Counted from the first letter of the stretch, positions 7,663-16,876 are shown. The stretch is DNA of 64,000 bases from Streptomyces sp. ITFR-21 (GCF_031844685.1 NZ_CP134605.1:4709001-4773000), one strand, 5' to 3'. The notes: generated by a model not told the origin, from the letters alone. Program-made: numbers and translations.

Positions 7663-8244
7663 ATGGGCATCGACCTGCGCATCGAGGCTGACGGCGTAAT
7701 CGGCCAGTGGTCGGACTGGCTGGAGGACAAGACCGAGGAATTCGATCGGCTCGACGTCCTCTACGAGAAGTGGTTCTCCAAGTACGCGACGTCTCGTGAC
7801 TACCCGTACGGTGCGATCGAGTTCCTAGGCTGGCTCAAGAAGCGCGGCCTGAAGGTCGACGGCCCGCACTGGAGCGGCAAGGTGGAGACGGAGCACACGT
7901 CGAATTTCGTCTCTTGGATCGACGAGGCGCTCCATTTCACGATGTTCAAGCTCGGAGAACAGCACTTCGTCGCGGTCTCCGGGCCGAGTCACGTGAAAGA
8001 GCCGAATTTTTACCGGCTCACATGTGCCGAGCCGGATGAATTTCGGGGATTCGCCAGTGCGTGGATGGAGTGCGACGGCGGCCACGCGTACGAGACGCAG
8101 GACACCGAGCGCTGGCAGTTCTACATCGAGGGCGTGGGCCCGCGCGGGCCCAAGATCCGGCTCTACGACCTGAACAAGGACGACGACGGCGACCTGCTGT
8201 GCCCGAAGTGCACGAACAAGATCCGGAAGGCGGGGGCGTACTGA
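7663..8244 (+). CDS. hypothetical protein with C-terminal CxxC
   Basis: ATG 7663; its TGA overlaps the ATG of the next gene (TGATG at 8242-8246). The 193-residue product has many Trp/Tyr residues, a Cys-Asp-Gly-Gly-His segment near residue 138 and a terminal CPKC in LLCPKCTNKIRKAG, a half zinc ribbon. It is probably soluble. Function unknown. Confidence 0.6.
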   Translation: MGIDLRIEADGVIGQWSDWLEDKTEEFDRLDVLYEKWFSKYATSRDYPYGAIEFLGWLKKRGLKVDGPHWSGKVETEHTSNFVSWIDEALHFTMFKLGEQHFVAVSGPSHVKEPNFYRLTCAEPDEFRGFASAWMECDGGHAYETQDTERWQFYIEGVGPRGPKIRLYDLNKDDDGDLLCPKCTNKIRKAGAY

Positions 8245-8984
8245 TGACGAACGAACCGAAGGGCACGGCCGCTCCACGTCCGCGCTGGGTGAGGAGCAAA
8301 GACCCGCACACCCCGGGCGCCTTTCTGAAGCTGAGCGGCAAGCAGATCGGTCGGGTTCTCTACTCCGACTTCACGCGCAACTACTCGTGCTTTGTCGGGG
8401 AGCCGAGCAGCGAACGATGGCTCGGCTGCGCGGACGACATCAACGCGGCGAAGGACAAGGTCGACCGTGCCCTCAAGGCCGACGCCGAGCGCAAGGAACC
8501 GGCGGTGTGGACCTTCTACAGCACCGGCGAGGCGTACGGCGCCTGCCAGTGCCGGGAGGACATCCGCGACGGTGACGTGCTCGTGATCGAGCGGGAGAAG
8601 GTCGTCGGCATCGCGGAGACGTGGCCGTTCGCTCTGACGGCCCGCTTCGGGGACTTGCACCTGACCACCGCCGACCCGGTCACCTACGGCGGCGGCAAGT
8701 ACGCGGCGAGCATTCCGGTTGCCGAGCGTGAAGCCGCGCGTATGGGCGTGGCCCTCGTCCCGCGTATGACCGAGGAACTCGTTCCGATCCTGACCAGCCG
8801 CAACGCGAAGTTCGGGGAGCTGCTCGGCGCCAAGCTCGTCGTCCGCGAGATCGAGGGCGAGCGTGAGCACGCCGGCTGGGTCCTCGCCGGCACCGGCGGC
8901 TGGATCGAGACCGACATCCAACTTGAGGTCACCGGCACTGGCGCCTGGGGCCCCATCACGCAGACCGCCTCCCGGGAGTACTGA
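8244..8984 (+). CDS. hypothetical protein
   Basis: The start at ATG 8244 is fixed by one-base overlap with the preceding stop; a longer in-frame extension to 8061 would overlap the upstream gene by 180 bases and is unlikely. The 246-residue product has a basic Pro-rich head, a CQC pair, and a hydrophobic core DGDVLVIEREKVVGI followed by many predicted strands. The stop is two bases from the next ATG. No family recognised. Confidence 0.6.
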   Translation: MTNEPKGTAAPRPRWVRSKDPHTPGAFLKLSGKQIGRVLYSDFTRNYSCFVGEPSSERWLGCADDINAAKDKVDRALKADAERKEPAVWTFYSTGEAYGACQCREDIRDGDVLVIEREKVVGIAETWPFALTARFGDLHLTTADPVTYGGGKYAASIPVAEREAARMGVALVPRMTEELVPILTSRNAKFGELLGAKLVVREIEGEREHAGWVLAGTGGWIETDIQLEVTGTGAWGPITQTASREY

Positions 8985-8986
8985 CC

Positions 8987-9712
8987 ATGATCGGTGGAGT
9001 AGTCGGCTACACCTACCAGGCCGAGAACCTGTGCCCGAGCTGCACGCTGAAAGCGATGCGAGCGAACGGCATCACGGTGCAGAAGGGCAAGTCCCACGAG
9101 GACGCGATTCGGCGCGCGGCGCAGAAGCTCGACGTCGACTTCGACGACGAGAGTTCCTACGACTCCGGTGACTTCCCGAAGGCCGTCACTGAGCAGATGT
9201 GCGAGACCGAGCTGAATGAGGTGCCGAACGGCGAGCAGGGCGTGAGGCACGCCATCTCGGACGAGCGGTGCACCGGCGACAAGTGCGGCAAGTGGCTGGT
9301 GCTCGGGGAAAAGTCGCCGACCGAGGCCGGACTGACCCGGTGGGTGCGCGATGAGTACGAGCTGCCCCAGGCCCTGGCCCGCGCGGTCGCCGGGAAGCTG
9401 CGCGAGTGGGGGCTGTCGCACTCGGAGTTCATCAGCGAGGACAACGTCCGCCAGGCGGCTGCGGAGTTCCCTCACGACTACGCCACCGTGCACGCCGTGG
9501 GGAATCCGCAGCGAGTCGAGCTGCTGCTGACGCCGGAAACCGACGACGACACCTGCTTCCACTGCGGGCAGCCCTGGGAGGGTCACGCCTTCATCTGCAA
9601 CACCTGTCAGACGGAGGTGCCGGCGGTGAGCCTGCACCGGCATCCGATTGTCGCGAAGGGACAGCGCAAGCTCCCCCTGGCGGCGGCCCGATCGGATCGG
9701 TCGAGCAGATAA
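8987..9712 (+). CDS. hypothetical protein with several CxxC zinc-binding motifs
   Basis: ATG 8987. The 241-residue product has CPSC near the start, CTGDKC in the middle and a C-terminal CFHCG...CNTC pair of knuckles, which together look like two or more treble-clef or zinc-ribbon folds. Between them lies a predicted helical part. After the stop are two small hairpins (9751-9765 among them). A nucleic-acid or protein-binding zinc protein is plausible; function unknown. Confidence 0.6.
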   Translation: MIGGVVGYTYQAENLCPSCTLKAMRANGITVQKGKSHEDAIRRAAQKLDVDFDDESSYDSGDFPKAVTEQMCETELNEVPNGEQGVRHAISDERCTGDKCGKWLVLGEKSPTEAGLTRWVRDEYELPQALARAVAGKLREWGLSHSEFISEDNVRQAAAEFPHDYATVHAVGNPQRVELLLTPETDDDTCFHCGQPWEGHAFICNTCQTEVPAVSLHRHPIVAKGQRKLPLAAARSDRSSR

Positions 9713-9787
9713 GCCCTGCCATATTCGTGGGCCTAGCCCGCCTCGGGCACTGATTTCTCAAATCAACGTGGTGGAAGGAGCTTTGGC

Positions 9788-10546
9788 ATGCCCAGCATGC
9801 AGATCCGTGTCATTCAGCAGAGCGACCCGGACCCGGCCGATGAAAAGACCGGCTGGTACATGGTTGACGATTTCGACGAGAAGGACGCAGCAGCAATTCG
9901 CGTGGGCGAGCTGGAGCGGTACACGGTCGAGGTGATCAGCACCGACGACCAGGGCGTGGTAACCGTTCGCGGGGACTCCCTAAATCACGTCGCCATCCCC
10001 GGCTTGGCCGGGGTGTACACGCACCCGTGCTGCATCCACTACTCGGCGACCGAGATGATCCGGGCCGCCAAGGACGAGCTGACGGGTGCGGCCGGCCTGG
10101 AAGTCGGTGACCACGTCGTCCGTCCGGGCCAGCGACCCGGCGGCGCCGGCCGGCTCTTCGAGGTGCTCGCGGTCCCCAAGGACGACGAGGGATTCGGCCT
10201 CGGAACGGTCACCGTGCGCCAGCTCGACGCCATCGAAGGTACGGGTGAGCGCGAGTTGCTGGTGAGCGTCGTGTCCAAGGACATCCCGCCGCGTGTGCCG
10301 ATCGAGGGCCGAGACCGTGGCGGGATCGGCGAGAGCTTCCGCAGGCGCGAGGGCGGCGGATTCCTGGTCTTCCACGGCGACTTCGCCGACCAGGTCGTCA
10401 TGTCCCCGACCGCCCTCGGCGGTGCCCTGTGGGGCTGCCGGTCCATCGACGAGTTCGGCGACGACGCCTGGGAGTACGGCAGCAACCGGGACGACGCAGT
10501 CCGTGCCCACGGCCGGAAGTACCCGAACAGGGGCCTGACCAACTGA
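9788..10546 (+). CDS. hypothetical protein
   Basis: ATG 9788 behind GGAAGGAG. The 252-residue product begins with strands resembling a small beta domain (MQIRVIQQSD), contains CC near residue 81 (HPCCIH), a second beta section GLEVGDHVVRPGQRPGGAG and an Arg/Gly-rich turn before a final strand set. It carries a near-copy of the element's dispersed 20-base repeat at 9881. Function unknown. Confidence 0.6.
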   Translation: MPSMQIRVIQQSDPDPADEKTGWYMVDDFDEKDAAAIRVGELERYTVEVISTDDQGVVTVRGDSLNHVAIPGLAGVYTHPCCIHYSATEMIRAAKDELTGAAGLEVGDHVVRPGQRPGGAGRLFEVLAVPKDDEGFGLGTVTVRQLDAIEGTGERELLVSVVSKDIPPRVPIEGRDRGGIGESFRRREGGGFLVFHGDFADQVVMSPTALGGALWGCRSIDEFGDDAWEYGSNRDDAVRAHGRKYPNRGLTN

Positions 10547-10588
10547 CACACAGGCTGGCCATCGGGGTCAGCAGAAGAGGGGTATGGC

Positions 10589-11206
10589 ATGAGCGAAACC
10601 GTCGGAGCTGAGGGATGGACGATCGTCCACCAGGCCCGCCAGAAGCACTACGACGACCGCTTCTACGGTCAGTTCCTCGGCACTCGCGAGGGTCGAATCG
10701 GCGGCGCCGAATGGGTCGTTGGCCGCCTCTACAACGGCAAGAGCGCGGACGACGGCTTCCGGGATGGGGAGTGGGCGTACTCCAGGCGCTTCCAGTCCCC
10801 GAACTCCACGGACAGCGCGGACGCCGCGCTGAAGGCATACGTCGAGATGTCGTACGACACCTTCGTGTGGGACCGCATCTTCGAGCAGCGGGCCGGCGAG
10901 GCGATCGACCGGCACCTGGCCGGCCCCGAGGTCGATGGTGCGCCGAAGCTGTCGGCCGGCTGGAGCGAGAGCGACGCCGGCCACCGCGTGCCGGCGGCCG
11001 GGTCCACCATCTCTCTCCCGTTCCACGAGGCGAAGTACTACCTGCTGCAATTCCTCCGCAGCACCGAGCTGGGCGCGAAGGCGCACCTAACACGTGGCAT
11101 CACCCTCGACCGACACCAAGCCGTCGACCTGGTCACCAAGGCGACCGGCCCGGTGCGCTTCGAGTACGGCTACAACACCTACTGGCTCGCGGCCGAGGAG
11201 TCATGA
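10589..11206 (+). CDS. hypothetical protein
   Basis: ATG 10589; the region upstream has AAGAGGGG as a ribosome-binding site. The 205-residue product contains YDDRFYGQFLG near the N-terminus, similar to FDDRFYGRV in the first gene of the window, and YVEMSYDT like the gene at 6868, so the element seems to contain related modules. The stop overlaps the next start by four bases (ATGA). Function unknown. Confidence 0.6.
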   Translation: MSETVGAEGWTIVHQARQKHYDDRFYGQFLGTREGRIGGAEWVVGRLYNGKSADDGFRDGEWAYSRRFQSPNSTDSADAALKAYVEMSYDTFVWDRIFEQRAGEAIDRHLAGPEVDGAPKLSAGWSESDAGHRVPAAGSTISLPFHEAKYYLLQFLRSTELGAKAHLTRGITLDRHQAVDLVTKATGPVRFEYGYNTYWLAAEES

Positions 11207-11454
11207 CCCGCAGCGTCTACGTCGGTCCCGAGTGGCCGGACGGCGGGCCCGAGCCGGAAGCGCAGAGTCATTTCTACTGCGCCAACGACGAATGCCCCAG
11301 CGCATACGGCAATGGACATGGACCTGTTCCCAACACCCGGAAATACAGGGTACCTGGCGGGTTCATCTGCGAGCTGTGCGCGGAAGCGCATGACAGCGAA
11401 ATAGCCACCGAGGATGCAACCGCAACTCCCGCCGCATCCACGGAATTTCCTTAA
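11203..11454 (+). CDS. small zinc-ribbon-like protein
   Basis: ATG 11203 overlaps the preceding TGA. The 83-residue product has CANDEC and, about 27 residues later, CELC, a typical spacing for a four-Cys zinc ribbon, followed by an acidic Thr/Ala tail. The next gene starts nine bases later with its own AAGGAG site. Function unknown. Confidence 0.55.
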   Translation: MTRSVYVGPEWPDGGPEPEAQSHFYCANDECPSAYGNGHGPVPNTRKYRVPGGFICELCAEAHDSEIATEDATATPAASTEFP

Positions 11455-11462
11455 GGAGCGCC

Positions 11463-12347
11463 ATGCGCTGTTCCACTATCCAATCCACCATCGTCCCGGG
11501 CGACGAGCCGTGCGAGGGCACCGCAACGCACTTGCTGCTCGGCTCCCTCCGAAACGACGAGGGGGTCCGGGAGCCGTTCCGCGACCCGGTGTGCAAGCCC
11601 TGCGGCGAGTCCTTCGTACGTCGCCCCGCGCTCAAAGCCCGACTAGTTCCCCTGCACGTCCACGAGCCGGCGCAGAAGTTCCTCATCATCGAAGGTCACC
11701 GCCTGGTCGAGGACTCCGAGCACGGCCAGCGCTGCCACGACTGCGGGCGCACCGGAAGCATCGAACAGTTCAAGCTCTCGCTACTGCACGGCTGCCCGGC
11801 CCGGCCGGAGTCCGTCGACCACCTCGCGCTCACCGGCGACATCACCCGGGCGGAGAGGAACCAGCGGGCCTCGGAGTCGGCACGTCTCTGGTACCACGAG
11901 GCCGCCTATGTCCTCGGCATGGGGATCGAGGACTGGCGAGTGGTGCACAACCACCCGGTAACTGCGGCCCACTTCACCTTCCGCGACCGCGAGTACCGGC
12001 TGAAGTTCGACCTGGCGGGTTACCGGATGTTCGCGGAGAAGCTGGAGAACCGGGGCCGCCCCGCACCGGAACGGATCAACCCCGAACACCGCGAGGACTA
12101 CACGCAGGTCGTTTTCCACTTCCACGACCTGATCAACAAGTACGAGAGCACGTACTTCGCCACCTACACCCCCGGCCGCGAGGACGTCATTCTCCACGCT
12201 CCCGAAGGTGCAATCAGCGCGGTGCTCCGCATAGAGCTGGACGGCACCGGCACACGTGAATGGCGTCTGGGCGTCGTGACCGACGCCGTATGCGACACCT
12301 TCGGCTCCATCGCCGACCTCACCTTCCAGACCCGCATCTACGAGTAG
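11463..12347 (+). CDS. hypothetical protein with two Cys pairs
   Basis: ATG 11463 behind AAGGAG. The 294-residue product has CKPCG near residue 44 and CHDCG near residue 91, both zinc-knuckle-like, then a long soluble part with His/Tyr/Phe-rich strands (AAHFTFRDREYRLKFDL). No catalytic motif that I know is present. Function unknown. Confidence 0.6.
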   Translation: MRCSTIQSTIVPGDEPCEGTATHLLLGSLRNDEGVREPFRDPVCKPCGESFVRRPALKARLVPLHVHEPAQKFLIIEGHRLVEDSEHGQRCHDCGRTGSIEQFKLSLLHGCPARPESVDHLALTGDITRAERNQRASESARLWYHEAAYVLGMGIEDWRVVHNHPVTAAHFTFRDREYRLKFDLAGYRMFAEKLENRGRPAPERINPEHREDYTQVVFHFHDLINKYESTYFATYTPGREDVILHAPEGAISAVLRIELDGTGTREWRLGVVTDAVCDTFGSIADLTFQTRIYE

Positions 12348-12358
12348 GAGAACAAGGG

Positions 12359-12952
12359 ATGCAACCGCAATTCGAGTTCGAGCCCACCGACCCGGCCGAC
12401 GAGACGTGCCACAAGTTCCGCGTCTCCCTCAAGAGCACCGGCGAAGTGCTCGGCGTCACCTACCTGACCAAGGGAGCGGGCTGGGTCACGGAGCACGCCG
12501 GCCTCACCGGCAAGCAGGGCGCGGTCCACGGCTTCAAGACCCGATTGGTCGCCGCCGAGTTCCTGTACTGGTTCAAGGCGCCCGAGCAGTCCGACCGGAC
12601 CAACCCCCGCGACGTCCTCCGGCCGCTCAGCCCCGACGTCCTGCCGAGGTACGGGGTGCTGCTCGCCCTCGTCCCCGTCGGCGACGGTGACTTCCTGGTC
12701 GACGCCAACACCCGTGGGGCCGGGACCGGCCTCGGGTACCTCCAGCGTCTCGACAACGGCGAGTACGACGTCCGGCTGGGAGCCATCAGCGTCGGCCGCG
12801 CCAAGACCCCGTGGGCCGGACTCCACGCGGTCGCGGCACTCCACACCACGGACGAGCGGTTCGTCCCCCTCCTCAAGGGGTTCACGCCCTGCGAGGACGA
12901 CCGCCCCGTCACCCACCCCACCGTCCGCGCGCTGCTCCCCGAGCAGGACTGA
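12359..12952 (+). CDS. hypothetical protein
   Basis: ATG 12359 is preceded by GGAGAACAAGGG; the longer in-frame extension to 12260 overlaps the upstream gene and is rejected. The 197-residue product is mixed alpha/beta with a hydrophobic strand YGVLLALVPVGDGDFLV. Its TGA shares a base with the next ATG (TGATG). Function unknown. Confidence 0.6.
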   Translation: MQPQFEFEPTDPADETCHKFRVSLKSTGEVLGVTYLTKGAGWVTEHAGLTGKQGAVHGFKTRLVAAEFLYWFKAPEQSDRTNPRDVLRPLSPDVLPRYGVLLALVPVGDGDFLVDANTRGAGTGLGYLQRLDNGEYDVRLGAISVGRAKTPWAGLHAVAALHTTDERFVPLLKGFTPCEDDRPVTHPTVRALLPEQD

Positions 12953-13221
12953 TGGCGAGCCGGCTGCGGAGGGCGCCGTACATCCACACGTGGACGGAAG
13001 AGGACGGCACCCGGCGCCAGCTCAAGATCCACTGGACGCGGGACGGCCGCACCGTGCAGTGGGACCCGCGCTTCCTCGGCGATCCCGAGCCGTGGTTCGA
13101 CGGCAACCACGAGCTGAAAGACCCGGCCGGCTACGTCGGTGACGACGAACTGGTAACCCTCGGCGACCCGAACGACCCCGAATTCGGTCTGGTCGACCCC
13201 GATTTCGAGACGGACTACTGA
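12952..13221 (+). CDS. small hypothetical protein
   Basis: ATG 12952 overlaps the preceding stop by one base. The 89-residue product is basic at the N-terminus and strongly acidic at the end (many Asp/Glu), with several Trp. The next ATG is two bases after its stop. No family recognised. Confidence 0.55.
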   Translation: MASRLRRAPYIHTWTEEDGTRRQLKIHWTRDGRTVQWDPRFLGDPEPWFDGNHELKDPAGYVGDDELVTLGDPNDPEFGLVDPDFETDY

Positions 13222-13223
13222 CC

Positions 13224-13910
13224 ATGCTGCTGTCCCCGCCCGAGCGCACGATCCACCCGCGCTACGAAATCCGCACGCTGAAGCACGGGGACGACACCCC
13301 CCGCGAGATCGGCGTGTACGACGACAACCGTCAGACCTACGTCCGCACGATGCCGCTCGGCACGCCGGACCACGAGGTCCGCGACGTGGTCGCGGAGTTG
13401 GAGCGCACCCGTCGGCCCGCCACCGTCGTCTACTTCGCCCGACGCGCCACCAAGAAGGGCTGCGTGCTCCGCGAGATGGCTGTTGTCCAGGGCGACGTGA
13501 TCGAGTTGAAGTACGGGTACCGCGTCGTCTTGGACAACGGGACGAACGAGCGCGTCATCCGGAGCCAGGAGCACGTGCATACCTTCTGGGGTACCACGGT
13601 GACGCACTTCGACCGGCGCTTCCACGATGCCGAGGGCGGCGCCATCACCCAGCAACGGGTGGATATCCAGGGCTGGACCGAGCCCCGGCATCAAGAGCTG
13701 TACTACCTGGTCCACAACGGCAGCACCGCGCCGTGGTTCGCCGATTTCGCCTTGCGCTACGGGCTGGCCGGCAAGCACTGGCAGTGGGACGAGACGGTCA
13801 AGGCCGGCAACGACTTCCGCCCCCTCAACGGGAACGGCGCGGCGCACTGGCTGCTCAAGCACTGGGACCGCGAGCACCCCGCGTTCGCCCGGTCGCTGTA
13901 CGGCATCTAG
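13224..13910 (+). CDS. hypothetical protein
   Basis: ATG 13224. The 228-residue product begins with beta strands and has a Trp/His-rich C-terminal half (GLAGKHWQWDETVKAG and AAHWLLKHWDREHP) that may form a helical domain. No membrane segment. The gap to the next gene contains an AT-rich stretch around 13935. Function unknown. Confidence 0.6.
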   Translation: MLLSPPERTIHPRYEIRTLKHGDDTPREIGVYDDNRQTYVRTMPLGTPDHEVRDVVAELERTRRPATVVYFARRATKKGCVLREMAVVQGDVIELKYGYRVVLDNGTNERVIRSQEHVHTFWGTTVTHFDRRFHDAEGGAITQQRVDIQGWTEPRHQELYYLVHNGSTAPWFADFALRYGLAGKHWQWDETVKAGNDFRPLNGNGAAHWLLKHWDREHPAFARSLYGI

Positions 13911-13971
13911 AACTCGGATTCCGCAGGGAATTCTCATCTCATATATGTCGATAAGTCGAGGAGGAACCGAA

Positions 13972-14703
13972 GTGAGCCTGTCGGCATTCCGGCGCCGCAT
14001 CAAGGTGGGCCAGCGTGTGACCGTGGTCAACAACCTGCACCCGAGGCTGTCGGGCGAGCGCACCGTGCACGCGGTGCAGACCCGGGGGATCAAGACCACG
14101 GCCGAAGGCGCCACGGACCCGTGGTTCGCGCGGTGGCCCAGCAAGGGGGAGTGGCGGATCGAGGGCGACACCCTGCACTACGTCAGCCCCAAGGACCCGG
14201 ACAAGATCGACTTCTCTTACACCTTTGCCTTCGACGCCGAAGAGCAGGTAGAACCCGAAGCGACGGCTGACGCCGACTCCGAGCGCGAGCCGGAGAGCAT
14301 CGTGACCAGCTACCGCGTCACCTGGGCGCAGAAGGGGAGCGACAAATCCCGCACTGAGGAGTGCGTCGTCGACTCCAACGACATGACCCGCTTCGGCGAC
14401 CTGGAGCAGCGCAACGGCCTGCTGCGCAGGATGCTCGCCATCCGCCGCCTGCCTATCGGCCAGGCCGTGCCGGACGACATCGTCCTCCAGGACGTGATCC
14501 CGATCTGCAACTGCGGGCCCTACCCGGGCGAGGACTGCGCCTTCGCCGAGCACCGTGGTCAGCGGTTCTCCCTGCGCACGTCCAGCGACGCCGGGTTCGA
14601 GATCATCCACGACCAGCATGACGACACGACGCTTGGCGTCGTGCACAACACCCTCAGCGTCGACTTCCTGACCCTGGTCCGCGAGAAGTACGGGCACCAG
14701 TGA
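13972..14703 (+). CDS. hypothetical protein with Cys pair
   Basis: GTG 13972 sits behind GAGGAGG; ATG 13945 in the same frame is an alternative without such a site. The 243-residue product starts with a basic segment and a strand GQRVTVVNNL, has an acidic linker near residue 90, and CNCG with another Cys later. The stop overlaps the GTG of the next gene (GTGA). Function unknown. Confidence 0.6.
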   Translation: MSLSAFRRRIKVGQRVTVVNNLHPRLSGERTVHAVQTRGIKTTAEGATDPWFARWPSKGEWRIEGDTLHYVSPKDPDKIDFSYTFAFDAEEQVEPEATADADSEREPESIVTSYRVTWAQKGSDKSRTEECVVDSNDMTRFGDLEQRNGLLRRMLAIRRLPIGQAVPDDIVLQDVIPICNCGPYPGEDCAFAEHRGQRFSLRTSSDAGFEIIHDQHDDTTLGVVHNTLSVDFLTLVREKYGHQ

Positions 14704-14933
14704 CCAGCTCCGTCGAGTACGGGATCTTCACCCCCGAGGGCTGCATCGAAGCCTCGATGTGGTCCCCGGAGGAGGCCGAGAGGAGAGCGGGCGAGTACCG
14801 CGCCGAAGCAGTGGCCGAGGACGTCGAGGAGACGTACACGGTCCACGAGATGTGCGAGGACCACCGCGACGCAGAGCAGCCCAAGAACGGCTGCGAGGAG
14901 TGCGCGATGGAACTCGCCGCCGACGGCGATTAG
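14700..14933 (+). CDS. small acidic hypothetical protein
   Basis: GTG 14700 overlaps the previous stop. The 77-residue product is very acidic, with MCEDHRD and GCEECAME, four potential metal-binding residues. It ends the long collinear array begun at 6868; the dispersed repeat GGACGCAGCAGAAA lies right after its stop. Confidence 0.5.
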   Translation: MTSSVEYGIFTPEGCIEASMWSPEEAERRAGEYRAEAVAEDVEETYTVHEMCEDHRDAEQPKNGCEECAMELAADGD

Positions 14934-14937
14934 TCCG

Positions 14938-14951
14938 GGACGCAGCAGAAA
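14938..14951. repeat. short dispersed repeat of the element (copy 3)
   Basis: GGACGCAGCAGAAA, identical to 5671-5684 and 21817-21830. Here it is intergenic, five bases after a stop codon. Confidence 0.5.
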
Positions 14952-15095
14952 CGGCGGCCTTCTTCGGGAGGTCGAAGGTGGCGGCCACCGGCGGTCGAAG
15001 GGATGACCGCGTGCGGTTTCAATGAAAGCCAGGTTCCGTGAATTCGGCGGCGCCTGGCTTTTGTTGTGCCCGTGCTCCCTACGCAAAGAACTGTT

Positions 15096-15118
15096 ATGCC
15101 ACCACCCGAATGGGTGAC
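15096..15118 (+). promoter_or_regulatory. palindromic element, copy 1 (operator candidate)
   Basis: TTATGCC, two bases, CACCCGAATGGGTG, then AC. The core has 5-bp inverted arms (CACCC/GGGTG) around GAAT. It lies 86 bases before the GTG at 15202 and matches three other sites at 18534, 20618 and 22536. Repetition upstream of genes suggests binding of one regulator. Confidence 0.6.
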
Positions 15119-15201
15119 CTGTCCAAGTCGCGATCCACTCGTTGGGCACAGCACAGGAGTGCCACGAGACAGGCCCTCGCGCATTCAAGGAGGAGAAACA
15201 A

Positions 15202-15648
15202 GTGAGTGGACTGCTCAAGTGCGCGGGATGCAACTACCGCTGCATCGAACCCGGTGATGACGACAAGGGAGAGGACGGCTACTCCAGCCGGTATTGCGGC
15301 GACTGCATCGTGGACAAGGGCCTCCCGAGTCCCGAGGAGCAGAACTTCCTCACCCTCGTCGCCGGCTGGGAGACCGTCGCGGACGACGAGGGCTCCACGA
15401 TCAGCACTGACTTGCTGCCCGTGGTCATCACCGTGGAGGCCACCACCGTCGCCGACGCCATCGAGATGGCCTCCGACCGGCTCCAGGCCCACTTCGGTAC
15501 CAGCGTCGAGCAGCTCTACGCCGATGACATCGAGCGTGACGACTGGTTCGGCCTGAACGAGCGCGACGCATACCTCCGGCTGTGCGCCGTCTTCAAGGGC
15601 GCTCCGAGGCTGGTCAACGACGAGCAGCTCTTCACCGTCATCCGCTGA
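15202..15648 (+). CDS. hypothetical protein with zinc-ribbon-like N-terminus
   Basis: GTG 15202 follows AAGGAGGAG with ideal spacing; an upstream frame to 15142 lacks support. The 148-residue product starts with CAGCNYRC and CGDC about 22 residues later, a likely zinc ribbon, then an alpha/beta part (VVITVEATTVADAIEMASDRL). It is the first gene behind palindromic element copy 1. Function unknown. Confidence 0.6.
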   Translation: MSGLLKCAGCNYRCIEPGDDDKGEDGYSSRYCGDCIVDKGLPSPEEQNFLTLVAGWETVADDEGSTISTDLLPVVITVEATTVADAIEMASDRLQAHFGTSVEQLYADDIERDDWFGLNERDAYLRLCAVFKGAPRLVNDEQLFTVIR

Positions 15649-15735
15649 GCCGACCGCTTCCGTCCGCCCCTGCGGGGGCGTGGCGGTGGCCGGCCGGAAC
15701 ACAAACGCAACCCTCGCTGAAATGGGGAAACCGTC

Positions 15736-16179
15736 ATGAAGAGCATCACCGAAGGCCGCAGCAGCGGGTGGCTCGTCGATCTGAGCCCGAAGGAATGCCA
15801 GGGCCTGATCGGCGCGACCGTCACCCTGTTCTGGAACCTCAAGGCGGCCACCGGCCTGCTGATCAAGGTCGAGGACGGCATCGCGCACCTCTTCCGGCCT
15901 GACGAGGGGACGGCGATCTCGTTCGAGGTCGCCGGCACCCGCTTCGAGCGCACCCCCGGCACCCCGCTGCGGCCGGCGCTGGCCCGCGCCGTCGTGCTCG
16001 ACCGGGAGTGGTCCGAGACCGACGCGGCCCTCCGAGGCGACCACGACGTCATCACCGACCAGGAGACCTGGGACAGCGAGCGCGACGACTACGTGGAGCG
16101 CCTGCCGGACATCCACGGCGAGCTGCTCTGGGAGCTGCTCCGGCTGACCTTCCCGACCCCCAGAAAGGAAACGGTCTGA
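15736..16179 (+). CDS. hypothetical protein, beta-barrel-like
   Basis: ATG 15736 behind GGGGAAA. The 147-residue product has a central set of strands (GATVTLFWNLKAATGLLIKV) and an acidic helical end. The gene is separated by only two bases from the next ATG. A small GC hairpin (15665-15680) precedes it. No family recognised. Confidence 0.6.
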   Translation: MKSITEGRSSGWLVDLSPKECQGLIGATVTLFWNLKAATGLLIKVEDGIAHLFRPDEGTAISFEVAGTRFERTPGTPLRPALARAVVLDREWSETDAALRGDHDVITDQETWDSERDDYVERLPDIHGELLWELLRLTFPTPRKETV

Positions 16180-16181
16180 CC

Positions 16182-16823
16182 ATGTCCGACACCGAACCGA
16201 CCCCGGCGCCGACTCCCGAGGGGGGAGCCGCGTCCAGACCGAAGAATCCGAGCCAGTACCACGGTCACCCGTATGTGTGGGCCTGGCTCGTCACCCTCGG
16301 AGCGACGGACCCCGGATACCTGGAGTCGACCTGCCGCCAGGCCGAGGAGGACGACGCCCCGAGCGACGCCGTCTACAAGTACCGCGAGACCTGGATCACC
16401 TTGGGCCAGGTGAGCAAGGCGGAGGACCGGGACCGCGTCCGCGCCTACGGCAACGCCCTGCTCGCGCAGGCCGCCAAGGCGACGCGGAGACGTGACGAGC
16501 AGCCCGAGACGGCCGCGCAGAAGGAGGCCGAAGAGTTCGAGTACGCGGTCACCTTCGAGGCCCGCTTCACCGGCGTGGTGAAGGCGAAGAGCATGCTGGA
16601 GGCGGCGCAGAAGCTCACTCCGGGAGAACACGCAGGACCCTCCGGGTACGTGGTCCTCGAACTCCAGGGGGAGCACGGCGTCGTGTGGCACGCGGCATTC
16701 GACGGCACCCGAGGCAAGGTCGTGACCACGACTGACCCCCGACTGGAGCGGCCGGCCTCGCCCCCGACTCCGACCGGCCCCGTCGTCGAGCAGCCTGTCC
16801 AATCCGCCGAGCCGCCCGAGTAA
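16182..16823 (+). CDS. hypothetical protein
   Basis: ATG 16182 lies two bases after the upstream stop with AGAAAGGAAA as ribosome-binding site; the longer in-frame reading from 16008 overlaps the previous gene. The 213-residue product has Pro/Ala-rich disordered ends, a helical middle and a strand-rich domain (EYAVTFEARFTGVV) near residue 135. A strong terminator follows. Function unknown. Confidence 0.6.
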   Translation: MSDTEPTPAPTPEGGAASRPKNPSQYHGHPYVWAWLVTLGATDPGYLESTCRQAEEDDAPSDAVYKYRETWITLGQVSKAEDRDRVRAYGNALLAQAAKATRRRDEQPETAAQKEAEEFEYAVTFEARFTGVVKAKSMLEAAQKLTPGEHAGPSGYVVLELQGEHGVVWHAAFDGTRGKVVTTTDPRLERPASPPTPTGPVVEQPVQSAEPPE

Positions 16824-16843
16824 GAGCACGACCACCACCGCAG

Positions 16844-16876
16844 GAGCCCGGCTCCTGCGCCGGAGCCGGGCTCTTT
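16844..16876 (+). terminator. rho-independent terminator
   Basis: GAGCCCGGCTCC (16844-16855) pairs perfectly with GGAGCCGGGCTC (16862-16873), followed by TTTCT. It lies 20 bases after the stop at 16823. Confidence 0.85.
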
